From contig WBMV01000093.1 in NCBI GenBank assembly GCA_013396655.1, positions 715,885-779,884 on the forward strand: 64,000 nt of DNA. The letters are read 5' to 3'. Shown piece after piece: positions 37,289 to 48,052 of the stretch. Source of the stretch: Campylorhamphus procurvoides (Eukaryota; Chordata; Aves; Passeriformes; Dendrocolaptidae). Position numbers and translations under genes: made by a program. Positions within the stretch are counted from its first letter, which is position 1; every line of letters starts with the position of its first letter. The notes beneath the pieces are model-generated. The model did not search any database and was not told the DNA's origin. It saw only the letters and a program-made list of their open reading frames with translations.

Positions 37289-37363
37289 CCTCTGGAAGTG
37301 AGCGAGGGCCCTGGGAGGGGTGAGCAAATGCAGGAGGTACCATCTCCTCGGGAGCTTTTATCC
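37289..37363 (-). other. Splice-bounded 75-bp segment, weak exon candidate
   Basis: On the minus strand the segment is preceded by an acceptor-like TGTTTCTGTTAG and followed by a strong donor GGGTAAGTGC (GT at 37288-37287). It is 75 bp, a multiple of three, and one frame is open throughout. CpGs are retained. I recognise no protein. Sites of this strength arise by chance in 64 kb, so this is only a lead. Confidence 0.12.
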
Positions 37364-38509
37364 CTAACAGAAACATTTCCTTTCTCCACAGGTTAAACAG
37401 AGATCCTCAATACATATTCTTTAAATCCCAGCCTGGGGAGGAAAACAAAGGGCAGCTCACAGGCTGGTGAGCACCCCTGGCTGAGAGAGAGACAGACAAG
37501 TGTCCTGCATCCCCAAAAGCAGAAGGATTTTTTAGGATTCAGGAAATTGCACTGAAGAAAGTCCTGCCCACCAGGTTCACCTGAGGTGAATCTGCTTGCT
37601 GGTGACCGTAGCTGGCACACGTCCACCCGTGTCATTTTAAGCACACAAGGAGCAGCTGTAGTGCCTTGTGACTTGAACCTGAATTGGGCAGGCTCAGCAA
37701 GGCTGCAGATCTATTCGAGCCCTCCTTCATTTTTCTTTTTGAGGACTAGTTCAGGCATCTCTTCCTCAGTGATATTCATCAGAGGAAGGGAGCAAAGATG
37801 AAAGCCTGCAGCAGCCTCTGGGCAGGATTTGTCCAACCCTGCAATTCAGCCCTCCCAGCAGACCAAAATTTGAGAGGTATGGGCACACCAAGAAACATGA
37901 ACCATTTGAGATGATCCTGATTTACCAGGCTGTGAGGAAGGGATTCCTCATTGCCCAAATACCTTCTCATGTGACTTTTTTCTTAAATGAGTATTTTTCC
38001 CCTTATTTCTTCAGTGGAAGCAATTTATTTTTAGAATCAAGGCTAAAAGGCCCAGTGCATGTTACTGACAACGCAGAGACATGATGTTCCTCCAAAAGCC
38101 TTCAACTCTGCCCCTCCAGAAAGCCCCCTGTCAGCAGCCTGGCCCTCCTGGCTTGCCCATGCTGCAGAACAGACACTATCACTCATCCCGTCGAGCTGGT
38201 GTAAAATCAAAGTCCACCACAGGCACAGTACATGGTGTATTCTTGTTTTAGAGACTGGCTCATATATAGCAATTTGTGGCTGTGCACAGCTAGTGGAGGT
38301 TACAAAACCAGCATTTCAGGAGACACCAAAACAAAGTCAAGATGGATGGAGGGCAGCAGATGCTCAGCTCTGAAATGCAGGGGAGCTCCACTGATTTCAA
38401 CAGCTTTTTATTCAGGTGCAACCATCCCCAGTTTCTGGCCTGGTACAGGTTGCCAAATACTAAATGTTCCCCAATCCCACGCCGAGGCATAGGAGATGAT
38501 AACAACCTC
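37364..38509. other. Unique noncoding DNA, nothing seen
   Basis: No gene or repeat family is recognised. Frames of up to 104 codons (38059-38373, plus) are domain-less. Confidence 0.55.
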
Positions 38510-38844
38510 TGAGCAAGTCAAGTGAAATCTAACACTGCCACATTCTAATAACTTCACATGCAAATTGACCAACTCATTCCAATTCCTTTCCCTGTGGCAT
38601 TCCTGGGAAAAGCCAGGTTTAGCTCTTAAGTTCCCTCAAAATGCTTAAACACTGCACTTGTTTTATAATGAGAATTAATTCAGCATTCAGGAAGTGACTT
38701 TAGATGTAGGTTGGTGCTAACTCAAATTAAATTATAGTTCTATTTTTCTTAAACAAAAAGTTTTGTCACTTCCAGAAGCCTTGCCAGAAACAAGCAGCCC
38801 CTTTGCTTAATTAAATCCACAGAGTCAAGTGGTGCAGACACAAG
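38510..38844. other. AT-rich unique DNA, weak candidate regulatory block
   Basis: AT-rich, non-repetitive, with TTAAT/ATTAA words near 38670, 38725 and 38810. It ends at a SINE remnant. No coding signal. Confidence 0.2.
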
Positions 38845-38905
38845 TCTGGCTTTGCCACAGATGCTGCAGGTGACCTTGAGCAAGTCACTGAACAGCCCCA
38901 GGACT
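38845..38905 (+). mobile_element. MIR-type CORE-SINE remnant
   Basis: The words TCTGGCTTTGCCACAGATG, CAGGTGACCTTGAGCAAGTC and ACTGAACAGCCCC match the MIR core region (CTGGCTCTGCCACTGAC.TGCTGTGTGACCTTGGGCAAGTCACTTAACC). Only about 60 bp is recognisable. It is an ancient fragment shared in kind with all amniotes. Confidence 0.65.
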
Positions 38906-39988
38906 GCCCTGTCCCACAGGAGAACTCTCCAAGTTGTTTCCCTTGTGCTCAGAGAATGCTGTTAAGTCTTTGGGAAGAAAAGACTGAAGAAATGCAAATA
39001 ACTTCATGCTCATTCACATTGCTCACTCCAATATTCTTTTGCCTCAGTGTTTTCATAATGCTATTTTATTTCCTTTCTCCCTTCCTGAGCACAGGGTGTT
39101 TGTATAATGAAAGCAGTACAAGCAGGTTTTGCCTTGACTCCTTTGGGCTCTCTCATGTTGAACATTTCCCTCTTCCAGAGAGCTGCTCTGGCTGGGACAG
39201 GAGGAAGCTGGAAGGGGGAGAGGCTTGGGACTGAACCTGCACTTTGGTGGAGAATAATGACACATCCTTGACCTGCCATCTGGCCACAAATTAAAAGCCA
39301 TTCCAAAACAGTCTGTAACACTTGAGCAAATTTGCCTCAATGTACCAAAAGCTGAATGCAACTCCTGTATCAAATCCAGATGTTGCTTTAAAAAAAATTG
39401 TAATAACAAAAAACTTGAAAGTGCTGCCCCATCCTTGACTACAGAAGCATCAAGTACAAGCAAAGCAGGAAATAATCTCTGAAAATTAGTGAGAATAGTT
39501 TTAAACTGAATGGGTGACCACCACTGGTTTGGACCTCAAAAATCTTCATTTTCTTCTCCTATGCCAACTTTGCAGGCTCTCCTCTTTCACAAAGCTGACA
39601 TTGAAAAAAAAAAAGAAGCTGTATCTGATCTCATCAGCCATTCTGTCTTTAAAGCATTTGACTACAATCCGCACCAGACATACTTAGCAAACTTTAAAAT
39701 ACAGCCTCTCAACATTGTTACAATTAAGTCACTCTGAAATGTCATGAAAAGCAATCTAGTCCCATTAAAATCTTCACACTCATTAAAAAAGCACTTACAG
39801 ACTCGAAAATGTTCCTAATACATTATTTAAAGACACAAGATGTACAGTGACTAAAAACCTTGTACAGAAAGGGAATAGCAACAGTCTGCTTTAAAAAAGC
39901 CTTCGTGCAAATGTGTGTTATAATTAGCTAATTGGGAAACTGCAGGTAGAAGGCAGTTTGTCATCTACTGGGTTTTGTCTAGAGGTTC
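38906..39988. other. Unique noncoding DNA, AT-rich toward the end
   Basis: Frames at 38956-39234 (plus, 92 codons) and 39053-39463 (minus, 136 codons) overlap and have no domain. An A run lies at 39605-39615. The part 39640-39960 is AT-rich and unique. No gene is supported. Confidence 0.5.
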
Positions 39989-40023
39989 TATTTATTTATT
40001 TAATTCTTTTTTTATTATTATTA
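39989..40023. repeat. T-rich simple repeat, (TTTA)n and (TTA)n
   Basis: TATTTATTTATTTAATTC followed by a T run and ATTATTATTA. It is a short low-complexity tract without evident transposon around it. Confidence 0.75.
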
Positions 40024-41039
40024 AGAAAGAGGGAAAAGGGTGCTTTCTTTTTATGGAAGGAAAAAAATCATTGTAGGCAGTTGATGCTCATTATGTGGAT
40101 GACATGTGCCAAAACCACCTCTCTTACTGGAAGGGGCAGGGGAAACCAGAGAGATCCTCCAACACCAGGCAGACTAAGATGGGGTCACTGGGAGTTGTGC
40201 CTGTGAGGACTGGAACTGCAGAACAAAGACAGATGAGTTCAGGCTGTAACACAGCCACTGCACTCCTACAAATGCTGTATCTGTTTTTGATGTTAACAGC
40301 AGATGAAGGTATAAAATTTGCATCTTTACTGAGCCCACTGCTAGCTGAACCGTGCTCCTCCAGGGCCCCAGGGCGATGAACAACAGTGTGTTCTTCTTCC
40401 AGGCAAGGCTCTCGCTGCTCCCTGCACCTCACCTCATTTAAATACTTCGATTTTAGTAAGGCTTTTTCACAGTTTTGACCAATGCCAGAAGGGAATCACG
40501 CTGCATAGAGGCATTTAGACTACAGAATAGAAATATCATCTGAAGGAGTTGAAAGAACAGGAAAGAATGTGGAAAGAGGGTGAGAGGGATCCCCCTGTTT
40601 TCGGCAACACCAGCACAAAGCCTCTTACTCCAGTAATTTAAGAAAAAAAAGTATTTTCTTGCAGAGAACAAGGGGCAAGAGCTCCTCAGCATCCTACGGG
40701 AGCCTCCAATCAATCAACCAAGAAAAAGAACAAAGACTCCAATCTAAGTCAACTTTCTGAAAGGGTTCCTTCTGCCCAGACCGTGACCCCTGTGGAAAGC
40801 AGTGTGGCCTGGGGAGAGCTCAGCCCAGGCTGCCAGGTGCTCCCAGCTTCCTCTGCCCTTTCCCCAGGGACACGTCAGGCAGCACACTGACCCAGTCAGA
40901 GCTCACCAACAGCCTGTGCTGAAGGTCTGAGGAAGATCAAAACAAGCTCAGTGCACGAGGAGAGTACCCAGAATAATCAGCCACCTGCACAAGTTGTGAC
41001 GAGGGATCTCCTGAGTCATGCTCCTTACCAGCCTTGCTC
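40024..41039. other. Unique noncoding DNA, nothing seen
   Basis: Frames of 94 and 102 codons overlap on opposite strands at 40095-40432. No domain or repeat family is recognised. Confidence 0.55.
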
Positions 41040-41600
41040 TGTGTCTCTTCCACAAATGCCTCCAGCAGATTTCCAAACCCACATCAGCTTCTCACACCCA
41101 CCCAGAGGTGATGATTTCCACAGCTCGCTGCCCGCTCACAGAAAGAAATATCTTCCTCTGCCTGTTTTGAGCCTCCACACTTCATCTGCTGCCTCGAGGT
41201 ACGGTATGAAGAACTTGAACAGTCACTCTCCTTCTACCTTATTCATGGTTGTATCAGTGTTTATCACGTTCCTGCTTAATCATCCCTTTTCCACAGTGAA
41301 GAGTTCTCCTCTGCTCACCCAGTCTGTACACTGAAGGGACTTTCTCTCTCTCTGATCGCCACCTTCACAGCCCATCTCTGTACCACTTCCAGTTTTATTA
41401 AAGCCTTTAGAGATGGAGAGCACATTTAGGACACAACAATCCATGGATGTCTACAGCAATATGATGGCATCTTCTTTTCCTCCTGTATTTCTGCTCAACA
41501 AGTCCCAGTACTCCATTTGTTCTAAGAGTGCTCTTGAGCCCCAAACTGGTGTTCCCTTAGGATTGTCCTCAGAGGGCAGAAGAAGGGTTATGTGGTAGTT
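41040..41600 (-). mobile_element. Ancient CR1/L3-like LINE fragment, reverse orientation
   Basis: The plus strand follows the antisense of the distal reverse-transcriptase and 3' part of old CR1 elements: TTTCCACAGCTCGCTGC, GAAGAACTTGAACAGTCACT, TTATCACGTTCCTGC, CAGTGAAGAGTTC, CTCTGATCGCC, CATCTCTGTACCACTTCCAG and a later GATGG..ATCTTCTTTTCC stretch. In intact relatives this covers the C-terminal RT coding end; here it is full of stops and indels. It is much more diverged than the other CR1 copies in the window. Boundaries are approximate. Confidence 0.65.
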
Positions 41601-42975
41601 GTATATCAACCTTCCTCTGCCCATCCACAGCCCAGGAGTGCACAAACTCATGGGCCAATGTCAGGGACAGAGAAGGTGTAGGTGAGACAGAGCAGGATCC
41701 CAACAGGACTGGGATCCACCACACACTGCTCTTTGAGCCTTGTCCAACCTAGATTAAGACATTAGAGTTGAAACACACTGAAGCACAACAGATGAATCAC
41801 AGTTGCTGTTACTCCAGCTCTGCAATGAACACACTCAAGGGACATCCAAAAACTCGGTGCCTGTAGGCACCAGCAAAGTGTCTCATTCAGGCTGCAAACC
41901 CCAGAACTATAATGCTCATTATAATACTATTAATATGCAGATAAAGTGTCAGAACAAGATTCAGTATTTGATACTCTCAAGAGGGGGCTACAAATTGATG
42001 AGCAGACTATGTGAATGAGTTTATCTTGGAGAATAACGAATTATCCTTAAAGAAAAGCCCATTGTAGGCAATTTATGACATTTATGCAGGTTAGAGAAGG
42101 GGGGAAGCATGAGAGAAAAGGAGATGAAAGAGAGACGCAAGAGCATCTTTTACAAATGCCAAAGACCTGAAATAATGTCACTTTAACTGCCAAATGCACT
42201 TCAGCTTTCAGGAAAATCAGTCATGACGAGGAGCAACTTCTCAAGTCGCAGACAGCACAGCTGCTTCTCAAATCAGCTCTCCTGAGCTCCACATTTCACC
42301 TTGCAAAATCTGCTCCTGCTGTCCAGTGTGTCCTGGGCCCCTTCTGAACAAAGGTCACCAATTAAAGGGAACAGCATGATCCTGTTGTGACATGGGCCAT
42401 TATTCACCAGTGACCCAGTCCACAGCACCAACTGGTTTTCACTTGTGAAAGGGCTGTATCAGAATTTGGCCTTTAAGAAGCAAAAGTCTTACAGATCTTC
42501 ACCTCTGAATGCTCCAGCCCACACAAAGTTCCTGTACCTGTTCTCCCTGGAAAGCCAAAGGAAGGTTTCTGACATAATGACTGTTCTTGTGTAAGGTTTA
42601 TCTTCAAAAAACACCCTTCACAGCCACACTCCATCCAGTACAAAATCCTGTCCACACAACCCCATCCTCTCTCACACTCTCACCTGCCCCATTCAGGTTT
42701 GGCTTTTTTAGAAGACCTTAATAGTTATGCAAATAGAAAAATGTTACAGGGCATAAAATAGCAAGAACAATCTGGACATATTTTATTACAGTGCTTTATC
42801 ATTTAACACAAAATGGGGGCATGTATTGTGAAATACCACACCCCTGGAGGTGAGATGTTCTATTTTAATACAACACTACAGCTTCCACAGGAGAACAGAT
42901 TGTTTTAGCCTCAGCTCCAGTAATTTCCGAATATGCAAGGATAAAAGCTAGTCCTTTGTAAAAAATGTGCTATTG
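41601..42975. other. Unique noncoding DNA, AT-rich in part
   Basis: The parts 41900-42170 and 42710-42975 are AT-rich and unique and could hold regulatory elements. No gene or repeat family is recognised. Confidence 0.45.
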
Positions 42976-43001
42976 TGAGTATTGAACAAATTCAATACTC
43001 A
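42976..43001. repeat. Perfect 11-bp inverted repeat with 4-nt loop
   Basis: TGAGTATTGAA at 42976-42986 and TTCAATACTCA at 42991-43001 are exact reverse complements around CAAA. The tight loop makes a stable hairpin in single-stranded DNA or RNA. The stem is too short for a microRNA precursor. Confidence 0.8.
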
Positions 43002-43383
43002 GTGGGAATGCAGAGAACTGACTACAGTCCTCCCATGGTACCTGAGCTTGAATCTTCAAACAAAAAGGCAGGGGTTGGTAAATAGACAGCTGTTTCTGTT
43101 TCTCTCCTCCACCCCTCCCAGTGCTGGGAGATTCCCAGAGCTCTGAGATTAATGCTCTGAAAATGGCTCTAAAGCCAAGGCAGAGCTTTAGCTAATCGAG
43201 GGCAGGAACCATCCCACCAGTGTGTGAAAATAAGTGCATGAACTGCATCCATCAACAAATCCTGCACTCCCTGCTCAGTGTGTGTGGATTTGGGTGCTGA
43301 GAGAGCAGCAGTACCTGCAGTTGGCTTGGGCTGGACCTAAGACAACCCTGGGAACTTTGCATGGAGAGAAACTCCCAGCCCAG
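43002..43383. other. Unique noncoding DNA, nothing seen
   Basis: No gene or repeat is recognised before the CR1 copy that follows. Confidence 0.55.
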
Positions 43384-43573
43384 AGTCACAGAATCCCAGA
43401 ATGTGCTGAGTTGGAAGGACCCACAAGGATTCAACCCTGAGCCCTGCCCAGGATCATCCCCAAGAGTCACCCCCTGTGCCCCAGAGCATCATCCAAACCC
43501 TCCTGGAGCTCTGGCAGCCTTGAGGCTGTGCCCACTGCCCTGGGGAGCCTGGGCAGTGCCCACCACCCTCTGG
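43384..43573 (-). mobile_element. CR1 LINE 3' fragment, reverse orientation, Neoaves-like type
   Basis: The plus strand starts with AGTCACAGAATCCCAGAATG, then TGCTGAGTTGGAAGGACCC, ACAAGGATTCAACCCTGAGC, CCTGTGCCCCAGAGCATCAT, CCAAACCCTCCTGGAGCTCT, GAGGCTGTGCCCACTGCCCT and GGGGAGCCTGGGCAGTGCCC, ending near CACCACCCTCTGG. This is the antisense of a CR1 subfamily with a GTGCTGAGTTGGAAGGACCC box, which I associate with later CR1 groups of Neoaves. The 3' terminal repeat is short. After 43573 similarity stops abruptly, the 5' truncation point. Confidence 0.9.
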
Positions 43574-44832
43574 TTTTGTGCCACCTCGTAGAGCCCCATG
43601 GCCTCTGCCTGCCCTGTGCCCAGCCCAGACTCACCCCAGTGATTGCAGCACCTCTCCTTGTCCCTCTCAAAGCACCTCCTTTGGCCAAAGGTACCATCCC
43701 ATCCCCTCCCTCTGCTTCTCTTCACTCAGGGACTCATTATTTTGAGCTGGGGGGAATCGCTGCAAAATTGCAACAGGGAAGAGCCCAGACATTAATTTGT
43801 GCTTTCCTCCAACCCATATAAAAGTGATTTGTTACGTTTATTATTATTATTCCTAAAATCCCTTCAATTTTAAGCACTTCTACAGCCTTCCCTTCCTTTT
43901 GAGAGCCTTTGCCAAGCACTCAGCACACAAGCTGTGCACTGGGCAGTGCTCTCAGGTGAGGCAGAGCAGCTCCATGTCCCACTCAGCAATCAGCTTGTCT
44001 TGGGGAGATGTGGAGAACAAGGATAAAGGACTGTGATCACACAGCAGTGAAGGCAGCACAAATCCTGCCTCAATGCAGCGAGCAGGGCTGCCCACAAATG
44101 ACTCATTCATCTCTCAAGTATCACCAAGGACTATGCTTTAGCCTTCACAGGACCAACAAAGCTACTGCACCCAAGGAAACCCTTGCTCCAAAAGAAACCC
44201 TCAATCCCTGAGACTGGAAGGGCTCTGCACCACTGGAAAACCCCCGAGGGCAGCTCTGGAGAGATGTCAGCAGTGATTATCTGCCTGTCCTCACACCCCA
44301 GGGGTGGATCCTGGCACAGAAGTCTTTGCTGAGAGAAATCCAGAAAGTAAAGAAAACACAGTGAAGTCCAAGACTGAGCAACTCAGGAGGAAATGCTGGA
44401 GAATGGCATTTACACCTGCATGGAGGGGGAACTGCAGCTCTCCTATTCCCACTGCCACCCGTATCCATCTCCTCCAGCCTCAGCCTCAACCCCCAATAAT
44501 CACTCATTCCTGATATTCCCATGTATACCAACAGATTATTTTGGATTCTGTCTCAAATAATTTATTTTTACATTCTTTTAAATCCCTCATGCTGCTGAAA
44601 TACTTGCTTTGTAAACAAGTGTCTTTTCCAGGAGAGGAAGGTGAGGAGCAGGTCCAGACAGCCCTGAGGGCACCTGCCAGTCAGGCAGCATCTCCCCCCT
44701 CAGCAGTGTGTCCCACCAGAGCAGGGGCAGCTCAAAGAGCTGGCTGGCATGTCCAAAGGGCAAAAATCTGCCTGGGTCAGTGCCACAGGAGATCTTGTTT
44801 CATGGCAAAACAATTGCTCATAAAAATTCCAT
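43574..44832. other. Unique noncoding DNA, no gene seen
   Basis: Open frames overlap on both strands at 43467-43821. A (TTA)n run lies near 43838-43850. No domain or repeat family is recognised. Confidence 0.55.
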
Positions 44833-44851
44833 TTAAGTTACTATAACTTAA
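44833..44851. repeat. Perfect 8-bp inverted repeat with 3-nt loop
   Basis: TTAAGTTA at 44833-44840 and TAACTTAA at 44844-44851 are exact reverse complements around CTA. The content is AT-rich, so chance is likely. Confidence 0.6.
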
Positions 44852-45887
44852 CATTGTCCAAATGAAAGCCCAGAGGCTACAGCTGAACCCCGGGTGACTC
44901 TATTGAGTTGAAGGGCATTTTTTTGTATTTTCTTCTGTCTTGGCTTTTTTTTTTTTTTAATATTCATTGATCTGAACAAACATAATAATCACCATCTGTT
45001 GTGAACACAGTTGGAATGAAAAAAACCCAAAACCAACATAAAACCAAAACCAAAAGCTGAAGGATCACATTCAAGGCTGGTGTAAACCAGCATAATTCCT
45101 CTGACCCCAGCAGATCCATCAACAGTCAGGTAAAGTGTGTCATCCAATTTCTGACTGAAATTGCTCATAACATTAAAAATACACCTTTAGCCAGAGGGGT
45201 TTTGGTTTAGTTTCTTTTGTGGTGCAAGGCTGCTTTCTGTTTCCTTTTGTTCTACTGCTCTTGTACACTAAGTGGAAAAGGATCTCAGAACTTGACGTGC
45301 CACTTCACTAGAAAGATGTCAGAGGCAGCAACATCCGTGGCTCTGCCTGCAGAGTCAGGCACTCAAGCACCAACCCAGCCCCTCCATTACTGGCCTGAGA
45401 CATTGAATAAATTCCCTCTACTCCTACTGAGGGTAAAAACAACAGAACACAAGCAGGAATGTTTAATGGCTCAGTGCCCCGGAAAATAAATGGCTTAAAA
45501 ATGTAAGTGCTTTTTGGGAAAGCAAGCTCTCCACTGCTGGAGAGGAGCTGAAGGTAACTGGATCCTTAACCATTGCAGGTGCCCTCACCACCACACACCA
45601 GCACCTCCACCATGGAGACCTGGAGATACATCCCAGCTTTTGAGACCCCAGCCTTTCCACAGGCACCTGCTGGGCTCCTCTCACTGGGCCAGGGGAGCAC
45701 AAGGGACCCTGCTCTGGGTTATTTCTGCAGGTGCATGGGGTGCAGGCAGATGGAGACAGGGTGGCCTCGGGGATGGAGGGCGAGCAGGACACACCATGCC
45801 CACGAGACATCACTCTCAGCATGGTCAAAACAGCACCACTGAAGCCACAGGCTCACCCAAAATCCAAACAGCCCTGACTCATGGGCC
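44852..45887. other. Noncoding DNA with T run and A/C-rich tract
   Basis: A T run of about 14 lies at 44945-44958 and an A/C-rich low-complexity tract (AAAACCAA-type words) at 45018-45056. The frames at 45463-45942 overlap on both strands without domains. No gene is supported. Confidence 0.6.
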
Positions 45888-45975
45888 TCATCTTACAGGA
45901 GACACAGACCAGCTCACATCCAGAGCACTCAACAGTAAATAAGGGAAACAGGCTTCGAACAAGAAGTCCTGTTCC
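45888..45975 (-). mobile_element. Possible MIR-type SINE remnant, reverse orientation
   Basis: The plus strand reads CTCATCTTACAGGAGACACA, then CAGCTCACATCC, then ACAGGCTTCGAACAAGAAGT and CCTGTTCC. This follows the antisense MIR order: CCCATTTTACAGATG.GG, AGGTCACACAGC, CAGGATTCGAACCCAGGAGT, CCTGACTCC. The match is patchy with gaps. The TTCGAAC word is the most telling piece. Confidence 0.4.
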
Positions 45976-46315
45976 TATGTATTATGGATTCTCCAAGTGC
46001 TTAGCATCTTGCAAAATGCTCAGAAAACTCGAGCCCTGCTCAGGTCAGTGATGCTGGAGAGAGGGAGAGGACAGGCTGGGGTGGGTGTCAGATCAGTTGC
46101 AGCCCCCCTGAACACAAGGGGAGGAGCAGAAGCCATGGCAGCCCCACACCCTTTCACATGGCTGGGGTATCACGTCTCAACACACTGCAGAACACCACAG
46201 GATCTTGACACACCTGATAACAAACACAGGAAAAAATGCAGCAAAAACACAGATGAGATTTTCCATCATTCACATATAATGGCAAAAGATTAACAAGAGC
46301 TGGATATTTAAGCCG
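45976..46315. other. Unique noncoding DNA, nothing seen
   Basis: No gene or repeat family is recognised. Confidence 0.55.
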
Positions 46316-46336
46316 TCACCAGTGACCAGTCACCAG
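46316..46336. repeat. Three tandem 7-bp units with dyad
   Basis: TCACCAG, TGACCAG and TCACCAG follow each other at 46316-46322, 46323-46329 and 46330-46336. GTCAC at 46315-46319 and GTGAC at 46322-46326 are also inverted arms around two bases. The TGACC words resemble nuclear-receptor half-sites, but spacing does not match a classical element. Confidence 0.55.
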
Positions 46337-47665
46337 CTTTTTTAAAACAAACAAAAAAAACCAGCCCACAGCAGCTCTGGCCTCCCAAGTGCCACCTCAC
46401 TCCCATTCTCATTTCACTGTAACTCCTGCAGCCAGAATCCTAAAGGCACCGGAGAACAGCACAGACTGCCTGGATCCAGGATGAGACTCTTCAGATGGTT
46501 AGAGGAATTGATTTTGAGCAATAGGGGGATTTTTATGGATTCTGGTGAAAGCTGGCACTGAAATGATGCTAGACTTGAAGTGGAATGGGATCTTTCATAT
46601 CACTGGCACAGGAAACCAACCGTAGGAAAGCTCAGATGTGATGGAGGATGAATAGCAATTGGTTTCTATCTCCGGTGACTTGCGAATTTATTATTACTCT
46701 CCTTCTAAAGCATATCACACTGATCTCAAACCTTCATGTTGTCACAAGTATCCTGGACAAGCAGGATTATTTTGGTATTAATCCTTTGCTAGATTTCGCA
46801 GTGCCTCAGACACAAACTCTGCATGAGAGCCAATCTCCCTGATTTCTCCACCTGACTTTTCTTGGCTCCCTCTATGAGTACTGGCAGGTTTTTCTAAGCC
46901 CCTGGCATCAGTCAGCCCAGGGCAATTAGCATTATTTTGTCAAAAAGGGCTTTAAGTGCATGCAACCACACGGCCACACGGTTCCCATCGCACTCGTCAG
47001 GATAACAGGCAGGGGTTACATTACGTACTACTTCATAATACACCTATTATACACATTTTTCCTGGATAACACTAAGCCTGAGTCTTTTGCAGTCCTCAGG
47101 GAGCCTTCTCACGGATGAGGTGGATCCTGCTGTAAAAGGCAGAGTGACCTAAAATCTGAGGCTTAAAGTGTTGTGTAACCTTTGAAAGAAAAAAAAAATA
47201 TTACAAATTAAATTTCCAAATAAACCAGAACCTCAAGAGAAGAGTCTCAGCTCAGTATTCAGGAGCCTTTAGCCTCATGTTACCAGCTAACATTTAATGT
47301 AGCTGGAAGGGTAAATCGCCCTCTCAGGGAAGAATATGGCCTTTAGGTTTCCCATCCCAAGGGACTAAGAATGGAGAAACTGGTTATTTGCATTTACATT
47401 TGAAAAATGCGTATCACTCAATATTGAAAATAAAAAAACCTAAATAGCAATGTCCTCTCTATTGTACTCTGCAAAATCCAGAGAGAGGAAAAGCAAAACA
47501 GCAATCAAGATAAATAACACAACACTTTAAAAAAAATTCCACAACAAAAGCAACCCTAAATTTCCTTCCTTGATGTTTTCACACTCCATCAAGGACGTAA
47601 CAGCAGGCACAACAAGGCTTCCTGCAGCCCAACAAAATCAGCCATGTGGAGAACACCCAATTTGA
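46337..47665. other. Unique noncoding DNA, AT-rich in part
   Basis: The segment 46640-47080 is unique, AT-rich and holds retained CpGs near 46663, 46684, 46798 and 46972-46996, with ATTAGCATTATTTTG near 46926. It resembles a conserved noncoding element. A weak MIR-like resemblance at 46790-46820 is not strong enough to call. The rest shows nothing. Confidence 0.4.
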
Positions 47666-48052
47666 CATTTGGTGGGCCAGGTCACTGCATGGCATCCAAC
47701 ATCAGTGCCAGAGCAGAGGTTTCCCCACCTGTCCGAAACCCAACAAAATCCCAAACATCACCAGGTCAGGAGAGCATTGCAGCCTGCTCTTGGGTTGATT
47801 TGGAGCAGGGGAGGATTTTGCTTATTTGCTCTTGGGCCTGCAAAGGAAGGGCAGAGGAATCCACAATGCTCTGTCGTCTCTGTGCACCATGAAAATTAAA
47901 ATCCCCAGTGCACCTGAAACACAAGTTTGCTTATGTCTCTGCACTGTAACAAACTGTGAACTTCATCTTGTACAAAGGATGATTACAAAGGCAAAATTCA
48001 GTTCAAGCTCTATGTTTTCACAGGGATACTGAGAATAAAAGGTGTAAACAAC
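47666..48052 (+). repeat. Direct repeat copy A of an unidentified ~380-bp sequence
   Basis: This 387-bp sequence recurs in the same orientation at 52846-53223. The copies share 179 identical bases (47736-47914) and a further 88 identical bases at the right end (47965-48052), with seven or eight substitutions and one replaced patch of about 20-30 bp elsewhere. Both copies begin CATTTGGTGGGCCAGG and end at GAATAAAAGGTGTAAACAAC, which contains an AATAAA signal. Flanks outside the match are unrelated. I do not recognise the family. It may be a dispersed repeat, a pair of LTRs, or a local segmental duplication. Confidence 0.9.

Noticed and set aside
47644..47892. Open frame of 82 codons in repeat copy A, also open in copy B (52815-53072)
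   Set aside because: The differences between copies inside the frame change the amino acid nearly every time, the opposite of what protein constraint would give.
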